DNA of 64,000 nucleotides, taken from positions 62,001 to 126,000 of the forward strand of contig NZ_BAABIA010000005.1 of NCBI RefSeq assembly GCF_039542385.1. Reading direction: 5' to 3'. Source of the DNA: Prosthecobacter algae. GTDB lineage: Bacteria; Verrucomicrobiota; Verrucomicrobiia; Verrucomicrobiales; Verrucomicrobiaceae. Below, piece by piece: positions 7,503 through 12,794 of this stretch (its first letter is position 1; every line of letters starts with the position of its first letter). Both the position numbers and the translations under genes were made by a program. The notes beneath the pieces are model-generated. The model had not been told where the DNA came from. It was given only the letters and a program-made list of their open reading frames with translations, and did not search any database.

Positions 7503-7574
7503 TCCCTTCATGGTGTAATAGCAGCATTCCTCCCTGTGACGGAGACGGTGCCGGGGCAGATCCGGCTGAGGGAA
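7503..7574 (+). tRNA. tRNA-His(GTG)-like
   Basis: Acceptor TCCCTTC/TGAGGGA with a C/T mismatch at pair 7. D-arm built from GGTG/CATT with two wobble pairs, loop TAATAGCAG. Anticodon loop CTGTGAC on CTCC/GGAG. T-stem GCCGG/CCGGC perfect, T-loop GGCAGAT. It lacks the G-1/C73 pair normally needed for histidylation (-1 is C, 73 is A). No CCA. Confidence 0.65.
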
Positions 7575-7588
7575 CTTTTCTAACCAAC

Positions 7589-7616
7589 GGTGTGTCTAGC
7601 GAAAGACGCCCACACC
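7589..7616 (+). ncRNA. Hairpin between tRNA-His and tRNA-Cys
   Basis: GGTGTG (7589-7594) pairs with CACACC (7611-7616), with an inner TCT/AGA. It occupies the slot where another tRNA or a processing signal might sit. It is not a tRNA. Confidence 0.4.
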
Positions 7617-7621
7617 CCAAC

Positions 7622-7696
7622 CGCGTGCAAGACAAAGAGCCAAGTCAGTGGCCTGCAAAGCCGCCTTACCCAGTGCAAGTCTGGGGCACGCGTCCA
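7622..7696 (+). tRNA. tRNA-Cys(GCA), rewired elbow
   Basis: Acceptor CGCGTGC/GCACGCG perfect, T73 (the cysteine discriminator), encoded CCA (7694-7696). D-stem GAC/GTC, loop with AAGAGCCA. Anticodon stem GTGGC/GCCGC, loop CTGCAAA. T-stem CCCAG/CTGGG, T-loop TGCAAGT. Confidence 0.88.
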
Positions 7697-7704
7697 TTTT
7701 TAAT

Positions 7705-7777
7705 CGGATACGAGAGAGCCAGCGAACTCGCTTGTTTTGGAGACAAGAGGTGCCCGGGGCAGCACCGGGGTATCCGA
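7705..7777 (+). tRNA. tRNA-Pro(TGG), rewired elbow
   Basis: Acceptor CGGATAC/GTATCCG perfect, A73, followed by CCC. D-stem GAG/CTC, loop with GCCAGCGA. Anticodon stem CTTGT/ACAAG perfect, loop TTTGGAG. T-stem CCCGG/CCGGG, T-loop GGCAGCA. Confidence 0.85.
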
Positions 7778-7787
7778 CCCGTTTTTT

Positions 7788-7860
7788 CGGTCAGTCGCTT
7801 AACAGTCAAAGCACCGGGCTCATAACCCGAGAGATGCGGGTGCAACTCCCGCCAGACCGA
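7788..7860 (+). tRNA. tRNA-Met or Ile2 (CAT), rewired elbow
   Basis: Acceptor CGGTCAG/CAGACCG with an A/A mismatch at pair 6, A73. D-stem GCTT/AAGC, D-loop AACAGTCA. Anticodon loop CTCATAA on CGGG/CCCG plus a C-A pair. T-stem GCGGG/CCCGC, T-loop TGCAACT. Second CAT tRNA of the array; elongator Met versus lysidine-modified Ile cannot be told. Confidence 0.82.
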
Positions 7861-7871
7861 TTTTTTGTTAG

Positions 7872-7946
7872 GCCGCACTAGCCCAATCTGGCAGAGGCAC
7901 TGAGCTCAGACCTCAGAGGTTCTTGGTTCGAATCCAAGGTGTGGCA
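7872..7946 (+). tRNA. tRNA-Leu(CAG), class I body, canonical elbow
   Basis: Acceptor GCCGCAC/GTGTGGC, A73, followed by CCT. D-stem GCC/GGC, D-loop with GG. Anticodon stem CTGAG/CTCAG perfect, loop CTCAGAC. T-stem CTTGG/CCAAG, canonical T-loop TTCGAAT. The variable loop has only 5 bases (AGGTT), whereas leucine tRNAs are class II with a long arm. One of two tRNAs here with a standard GG/TTC elbow. Confidence 0.82.
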
Positions 7947-7968
7947 CCTTATGTTAGTCCATTTTTAC

Positions 7969-8041
7969 GTCACCGTAGCTCAGTAGAGAGAGCGGCTGTT
8001 TACGAAGCAGCAGGCCGCAGGTGCAAATCCTGCCGGGGACA
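7969..8041 (+). tRNA. tRNA-Arg(ACG), rewired elbow
   Basis: Acceptor GTCACCG/CGGGGAC with an A-G mismatch at pair 4, A73. D-stem GCTC/GAGC, D-loop AGTAGAGA. Anticodon stem GCTGT/GCAGC, loop TTACGAA; A34 would need TadA deamination to read all CGU/C/A. T-stem GCAGG/CCTGC, T-loop TGCAAAT. No CCA. Confidence 0.83.
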
Positions 8042-8049
8042 CTTTTTCT

Positions 8050-8141
8050 GGAACGTGATCCGGGCGAGGCCCCGGGACTCTTTGCTAAAGAGATCGTGCG
8101 GCTAGGTGCCGCATGGGGAGCATGCCCTCCGCGTTCCGCCA
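8050..8141 (+). tRNA. tRNA-Ser(GCT), class II
   Basis: Acceptor GGAACGT/GCGTTCC, G73, encoded CCA (8139-8141). D-arm CCGGG-CGAGGC-CCCGG. Anticodon loop TTGCTAA on CTCT/AGAG. Variable arm is a perfect TGCGGC/GCCGCA hairpin. T-arm GGGG/CCTC, T-loop AGCATGC. Confidence 0.83.
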
Positions 8142-8144
8142 CTT

Positions 8145-8230
8145 TTGTGGGAGTCAGGTCCCTGCGTTTCAGCCGGGGTGTCGGCCATAGCACTTCGTCT
8201 GTCAGCGCAGAGCGCGCCTGCTCCCACAGA
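8145..8230 (+). tRNA. tRNA-like element, anticodon not assignable
   Basis: Ends pair well in two registers: GTGGGAG/CTCCCAC (8147-8153 with 8221-8227, perfect) or TTGTGGG/CCCACAG (8145-8151 with 8223-8229). In the second, a T-arm CGCAG/CTGCT with loop AGCGCGC matches the NGC pattern of the array, and a minimal D-arm CAG-GTCC-CTG follows. The middle 40 bases form GCCG/CGGC but no 7-base anticodon loop with T33. It may be a decayed class II tRNA or a non-translating tRNA-like RNA. Confidence 0.45.
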
Positions 8231-8233
8231 GAT

Positions 8234-8309
8234 GACCCTGTCGTCTAACGGCTCAGGACATCCGGCTTTCTACCGGATAATACGGGTTCGAATCCCGTCA
8301 GGGTCGCCA
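8234..8309 (+). tRNA. tRNA-Glu(TTC), canonical
   Basis: Acceptor GACCCTG/CAGGGTC perfect, G73, encoded CCA (8307-8309). D-loop contains GG. Anticodon stem TCCGG/CCGGA, loop CTTTCTA. T-stem CGGG/CCCG with standard loop TTCGAAT. The most orthodox tRNA of the array and an internal control for the odd ones. Confidence 0.95.
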
Positions 8310-8317
8310 TTTTTGAA

Positions 8318-8389
8318 CGGTCCAAAGCTTAGACAGCGAAGCAGCCGGCTTTTAACCGGCATAGCGGGGTGCATGTCCCCGTGGGCCGA
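8318..8389 (+). tRNA. tRNA-Lys(TTT), rewired elbow
   Basis: Acceptor CGGTCCA/TGGGCCG (one T-G), A73. D-stem GCTT/AAGC, D-loop AGACAGCG. Anticodon stem GCCGG/CCGGC perfect, loop CTTTTAA. T-stem CGGGG/CCCCG, T-loop TGCATGT. No CCA. Last tRNA, 81 bases before rtcB with no terminator between. Confidence 0.85.
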
Positions 8390-8470
8390 CTTTTGCATTC
8401 GTAATACGCGGATCCAGACAAACTCCGCCTCTCATTTTCACCTCTTTAGTTTCTCATTCTAACCAATTTT

Positions 8471-9889
8471 ATGAACTCTCAATCACTCACCCGCCTCGGC
8501 ATTCCTGATGGCCCGGCGCTGGGCTTCGGCCTAGCGTTCGTCGCCAATCAGGCCAGTGCTGGCGGCGACCCTTCCAGGCTGGAGGAAGACATCTGTGCGA
8601 TCGTCGCAGATCCAGCCGCTTTTCTAGGCGATCCTTTGCGCGAGTCTTTGGCTCGCGCTCTTTATGCGCCCGCTTACACGCAGCGCGATGCCCTGGCTCC
8701 CTGGCACCAGTGGGGATCTGGCCTCGAAGCCGGGGCCGCGCAGCAGCTGGCCAATGCCTGCGCGCTGCCGGTCGCTGTGGCCGGTGCGCTGATGCCGGAT
8801 GCGCATCAGGGTTATGGACTGCCCATCGGTGGTGTGCTCGCGACGGACAATTGCGTCATCCCCTATGCAGTGGGTGTGGACATCGCCTGTCGCATGAGGT
8901 TGAGCGTTTATGACCGCAAGGCCAATATCATTCCAGGCCAAAAAGGTCGCCTGGCCAACATCCTCGAACGTGAAACCAACTTCGGCATGGGAGGTGCGTT
9001 TAAAGACAAGCGGCACCACGAGGTCATGGACGAGGACTGGAATGTCTCGCCCATCACCCGACGCTTCAAGGACAAAGCCTGGGCTCAACTTGGCACGAGC
9101 GGTTCGGGGAATCACTTCGTCGAATTCGGTGCCTTTGAGGTCAAGGCAGACCAAGTGGAGGCGCTGAAAGAATCCGGTTTTGACATTCCGCCTGGTGAAT
9201 ACCTAGCCCTGCTCTCCCACAGTGGATCACGCGGCGCAGGGGCCCAAGTGTGCCAGCACTACAGCCACATCGCCATGGAGAGACGCTACGACCTGCCGAA
9301 GGACATGAAGCACCTGTCCTGGCTGACTTTTGAGGAAGAGGCGGGCCAGGAATACTGGGCCGCCATGAACCTCATGGGACGATACGCAGCGGCTAACCAT
9401 GCGTTGATTCACAAAACCATCGCCAAGAAGGTGGGTGCCCATGTCATCCTCGATATTGAGAACCATCACAACTTCGCCTGGAAGGAGACGCACGTCATCC
9501 AGGGCCAGGAGCGCGAGGTGGTGGTGCATCGCAAGGGGGCCACACCCGCTGCGGTGGGAGAGCTGGGCGTCATTCCCGGTTCCATGGCGACCCCCGGATT
9601 TGTCGTTAGGGGCCGGGGCAAACCAGGCTCCCTGAACAGCGCCTCCCACGGTGCCGGACGAGTGATGAGCCGGGCAGAGGCCAAGCAAAGCTTCACCTGG
9701 GGCGTTGTGAAAAAGCAGCTCACAGCGGCTGGGATTGAGCTCCTCAGCGCCGGCATCGACGAAGTGCCTGGAGTCTATAAAGACATTCACAGCGTCATGG
9801 CAGCCCAGCAAGATCTGGTGGAGGTGCTGGGGCAGTTCCAGCCGCGCATCGTCAAAATGTGTCCGGCTGGAGACAAGGCAGAGGATTAA
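8471..9889 (+). CDS. rtcB: RtcB-family RNA ligase
   Basis: 472 residues, full family length. RtcB joins RNA 3'-phosphate or 2',3'-cyclic phosphate ends to 5'-OH ends using GTP and Mn2+, repairing RNAs cut by ribotoxins or splicing tRNA. Metal and catalytic motifs are all present: GVDIACRM (Asp137, Cys140), GSGNHFVEF (Asn214, His215), LLSHSGSRG (His250), ENHHNFAWKE (about His332-333), HRKGATPA (His353) and SASHGAGR (His393, the residue guanylylated in known RtcBs). The ATG follows the last tRNA by 81 bases on the same strand, so co-transcription is likely. No rtcA, rtcR or prfH gene is adjacent. Confidence 0.95.
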   Translation: MNSQSLTRLGIPDGPALGFGLAFVANQASAGGDPSRLEEDICAIVADPAAFLGDPLRESLARALYAPAYTQRDALAPWHQWGSGLEAGAAQQLANACALPVAVAGALMPDAHQGYGLPIGGVLATDNCVIPYAVGVDIACRMRLSVYDRKANIIPGQKGRLANILERETNFGMGGAFKDKRHHEVMDEDWNVSPITRRFKDKAWAQLGTSGSGNHFVEFGAFEVKADQVEALKESGFDIPPGEYLALLSHSGSRGAGAQVCQHYSHIAMERRYDLPKDMKHLSWLTFEEEAGQEYWAAMNLMGRYAAANHALIHKTIAKKVGAHVILDIENHHNFAWKETHVIQGQEREVVVHRKGATPAAVGELGVIPGSMATPGFVVRGRGKPGSLNSASHGAGRVMSRAEAKQSFTWGVVKKQLTAAGIELLSAGIDEVPGVYKDIHSVMAAQQDLVEVLGQFQPRIVKMCPAGDKAED

Positions 9890-9999
9890 ATATGGCCACC
9901 CCGAATTCGCGGCCCACGTACGTGAATCCGCACTTTGCAGATGCCCTAACCTTGCCTTTGTCAGAGATCCCCTGGCAGGCGTAACTATAAAGCTGACAA

Positions 10000-10017
10000 A
10001 TTTGCCACTTGGCAAAT
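10000..10017. repeat. Perfect hairpin between rtcB and the HNH gene
   Basis: ATTTGCC (10000-10006), loop ACTT, GGCAAAT (10011-10017), not followed by a T-run. It lies in the 222-base gap between rtcB and the HNH gene and may be a processing site or weak terminator. The rest of the gap shows nothing clear. Confidence 0.5.
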
Positions 10018-10111
10018 GCCTAAGTTGCTGCACGATAAGTGCCCAACATAGAGGAACGAACACCGCGTCGTCCCTTCGTGCCGTCAATTCCCGTCAATAA
10101 GGAGCCGAAGC

Positions 10112-10729
10112 ATGAATGATGTGTTGAACAAATCTACTGTCCTAGTTTTGAACCGAAACTGGCAAGCCATCGGTGTGAAATCACCTGCCGATGCCTTTAG
10201 CATGATGGCCGCAGGCAATGCGACAGCGCTGAACATCTCTGCTGAAGATGACATGACACCCGTCACCTGGGAGGACTGGATGCGCCTGCCGGTGAACGAG
10301 GGCGACAACGCCATCGGCACTGTCCACGGTCCCGTGCGCGTGCCCACCGTCCTCGTCCTGGCCCGCTTCGACAGAGTGCCAAAGCGCAGGCCCAAATTCT
10401 GTGCCAAAGCCATCTGGGAACGCGATGGCGGCGTATGCCAATACACCGGGCGCAAGCTGAAGCCTAACGAGGGGAACATCGACCACATCGTCCCCGTTTC
10501 TCGCGGTGGCAAAAGCACCTGGGACAACTGCGTGCTGGCCGATAAAAAGGTGAATAGCAAAAAAGGCAGCAAGCTGCCCGAAGAAGCGGGGCTGAAACTC
10601 CTACGTCGCCCTTCCGCGCCGCGTGAGGTACCAGTGACCCAGCTCATTCGCAATACCTACCAAGTGCGCGACTGGGAGGTCTTCCTCGCCCACGCCGGCA
10701 TCTTCCAGACCGACCGTGCAGTCAGCTAA
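10112..10729 (+). CDS. HNH endonuclease family protein
   Basis: 205 residues. N-terminal VLVLNRNWQAIGVKSPADAF belongs to a bacterial HNH subfamily; the nuclease motif is GNIDHIVPVSRGGKSTWDNC (Asp124-His125 and Asn139) followed by KKVNSKKG with Asn148, after CQYTGRKL as a putative zinc/structural element. AAGGAG at 10099-10104, 7 bases before the ATG, is one of the better Shine-Dalgarno sites in the window and fixes the start. It follows rtcB on the same strand after 222 bases. This subfamily occurs as a stand-alone gene in related bacteria, so a functional tie to rtcB is uncertain. Confidence 0.85.
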   Translation: MNDVLNKSTVLVLNRNWQAIGVKSPADAFSMMAAGNATALNISAEDDMTPVTWEDWMRLPVNEGDNAIGTVHGPVRVPTVLVLARFDRVPKRRPKFCAKAIWERDGGVCQYTGRKLKPNEGNIDHIVPVSRGGKSTWDNCVLADKKVNSKKGSKLPEEAGLKLLRRPSAPREVPVTQLIRNTYQVRDWEVFLAHAGIFQTDRAVS

Positions 10730-10840
10730 AGCTGGCTGTCGCGGTTTTGCCGCGTCGACTAGCCTTGAGCCGCCTAACAAAAAATTGGGCCGCAATCCCC
10801 TCTATGAGGAAAACTGCGGGCCTTGAGTTTCCTTTGACGC

Positions 10841-11224
10841 TCAGATCTCCCCAAAATATTTCTCTCGCACGCGGACAATGGCGTCGAGCATGCCGTCGGC
10901 TTCTTCGCGGATCTTCGCATCCAGACTTGAGGCACTGCGATTGTAGCGGCGGTACAGCAACTTCAGTTGCGCCTGGATCTGGTCTTTCGGCATCTTCGGC
11001 GTGATCTCGCACATCTCCTCCGCACTGAGGGGAGCGGCGGCGATGTTAGCAGCTAGCACAGGCTTGGCGGCCTTTGGCAGCACCACTCCTTGCTTCGAAG
11101 GTTCTGACTTCGGGGCTTCGGGTCTGAGGGGCTGAGGCGAGGCTTTGGCCACAGGGGCAGGGGCTGCCGCAGGCTGCTTGGCCGCTTGTGACTTCGACAG
11201 CGATTGAAGGATCTTTTTGAACAT
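10841..11224 (-). CDS. Small protein of unknown function, third gene of FHA/Hsp70 operon
   Basis: 127 residues from MFKKILQSLSKSQAAKQ; an ATG 17 codons upstream would overlap the Hsp70 gene, so 11224 is preferred. Residues about 15-70 are Ala/Pro/Lys-rich and probably disordered. The C-terminal half (LSAEEMCEITPKMPKDQIQA ... LLYRRYNRSASSLDAKIREE ... IVRVREKYFG) looks helical and conserved. It starts 43 bases after the Hsp70 gene ends, so it may be a partner or adaptor of that chaperone. Not recognised as a named family. Confidence 0.65.
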   Translation of the reverse strand: MFKKILQSLSKSQAAKQPAAAPAPVAKASPQPLRPEAPKSEPSKQGVVLPKAAKPVLAANIAAAPLSAEEMCEITPKMPKDQIQAQLKLLYRRYNRSASSLDAKIREEADGMLDAIVRVREKYFGEI

Positions 11225-11267
11225 GACGTTGGGCGTTCGGGGTTCGGAGGCGGGGCGTGCGTACAGG

Positions 11268-12758
11268 TTACTCAATGCGCATCGTGCGCAGGTGGGCTGT
11301 CTTGCGCTTCAGATCTTCATCGGACAAAACACCGGCTCCTTTATAGCTCACCGCCACCTCGCGGCTGCGGCCCGACTGCTTGTCCATCACCAAGGCGCGT
11401 ACCCGTTGGTTTTCATCATAGCTGAAGGTGACGGCCACCTCGCAGCCCTTCGGTCGGTTGGGCGGCACCTCCAAGGTGATGCGACCGATGACATCCACGA
11501 ATTTTGAGTCCTCATCTTCTCCTTGAGTGATGTCCACCTCGATCACTCTCTCATTGTCTTCGCTGGTCTGGTAGATCTGCGTACGGGAGCAAGGGATCGG
11601 GGTGTTTTTCGGAATCACCACGGAATTCATCAGCTTCTCCTCACCCGTCTTGGCATTGTAAACCATGGCCACTGTGCCGTAGCTGGCGTTGCATACTTCC
11701 TGGATGCGTGCGGATTTCTTGGCAAACAGGGCCGCGCCCAGCGCCACGCACTCATCGACATTGCCACAGGACTTCGGCGTCTTGCCAAACATCTTGTCCA
11801 GCATCGTCTTCACCTTGGGAATGCGGGTGGAGCCGCCCACGAGCACCACGTGGTCGATGTCGCTCACCTTCAGCTTGGCAGAGTCCAGTGCCTGCTCCAC
11901 TAGCATCACCGTGCGGGTCAGCATGTGGCGGATCATTTTCTCAAACGTCTCGCGCGTGAGGTCGATACGGGCCAGGCCATCGTTCTTGTCATTCGCCACC
12001 GTGTCATTCACACGCTGCAGCTTCGAGAGCATCTTCTTGGCATCTTCCGTGGCCAGCAGTACACGACGGCGATGGCGCTCATCATTGAAAAGGGGTGCCC
12101 CGGTCTGCTTCGTGTATTGCTCCCCGTAGGCAGCCAGCAGCATGTCATCAAAATTGCTGCCACCTAGATGACGCGCTCCTTCGCTGGTCAGGATTCGGAT
12201 GTTGTCCCCTTCCACATCGAGGATGGTCACATCCAGCGTGCCGCCGCCCAGGTCATACACCAGGATGCGTCCCTTCACCCCCTGGCTGTGCGCATAATAC
12301 ACGGCCGCAGCCGTGGGCTCATTCACCAGCCGCCGCACCTTCATCCCGGCCATCTCCGCCGCCGCGATGGTGCTTTTGCGCGCCAGTTCATTGAAGTTCG
12401 CTGGCACAGTGATGACGACCTCGTTGATGTCGCCAATGATCTTCGAACAATCGCGCCTCAGCTTGGCAAGGATCAGCGCAGAAATTTCGGCAGGCGTCCA
12501 TTTCTTGCCGTCGATCTCCACCAGGTGCTCCGGGTCATCCATGTAACGCTTAATCTGGAAGATCGTGCGGTCCGGCTCCCCCCCGTCGCGGGCCGGGCTG
12601 CCCACCAGCTTCACATCCTCGTGCGCCTCGAAGAACACCACCGAAGGAGTCAGGCGCTCACCGTCAGCGTTGGGCACGATCTCCGGGTTGCCGTCAGGTT
12701 TCAGATATGCCAAGCCCGAGAGCGTGGTGCCAAGATCAATGCCAACGTATTCAGCCAT
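11268..12758 (-). CDS. Hsp70-family protein with no C-terminal lid
   Basis: 496 residues. A complete actin-like ATPase domain is seen: YVGIDLGTTLSGLAYL (phosphate 1), VVITVPANFNELARKST, RLVNEPTAAAVYYA, ILVYDLGGGTLDVTI (phosphate 2) and HVVLVGGSTRIPKV (adenosine site). About 110 residues of beta substrate-binding domain follow, then the protein stops near DEDLKRKTAHLRTMRIE; the alpha-helical lid of DnaK (638 residues in E. coli) is missing. Such short Hsp70s are usually specialised. It lies between the FHA protein gene (36-base gap upstream) and a small gene (43-base gap downstream), implying one operon. Confidence 0.9.
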   Translation of the reverse strand: MAEYVGIDLGTTLSGLAYLKPDGNPEIVPNADGERLTPSVVFFEAHEDVKLVGSPARDGGEPDRTIFQIKRYMDDPEHLVEIDGKKWTPAEISALILAKLRRDCSKIIGDINEVVITVPANFNELARKSTIAAAEMAGMKVRRLVNEPTAAAVYYAHSQGVKGRILVYDLGGGTLDVTILDVEGDNIRILTSEGARHLGGSNFDDMLLAAYGEQYTKQTGAPLFNDERHRRRVLLATEDAKKMLSKLQRVNDTVANDKNDGLARIDLTRETFEKMIRHMLTRTVMLVEQALDSAKLKVSDIDHVVLVGGSTRIPKVKTMLDKMFGKTPKSCGNVDECVALGAALFAKKSARIQEVCNASYGTVAMVYNAKTGEEKLMNSVVIPKNTPIPCSRTQIYQTSEDNERVIEVDITQGEDEDSKFVDVIGRITLEVPPNRPKGCEVAVTFSYDENQRVRALVMDKQSGRSREVAVSYKGAGVLSDEDLKRKTAHLRTMRIE

Positions 12759-12794
12759 AACAGAGGATAGAATGAAAAAATGAAAAGACGACTA

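Noticed and set aside
7184-7825. Long open frame (213 codons) across the tRNA cluster, and several others on both strands between 6.5 and 8.4 kb
   Set aside because: They run through tRNA genes whose stems and anticodons are clear; composition is not protein-like.
6488-8389. CRISPR-like or simple tandem repeat
   Set aside because: The periodic structure is tRNA genes of different sequence, not identical repeats with spacers.
6767-8389. Prophage tRNA cluster
   Set aside because: No phage structural, integrase or lysis genes lie near; flanking genes are chromosomal housekeeping or envelope genes. A phage origin in the past cannot be excluded.
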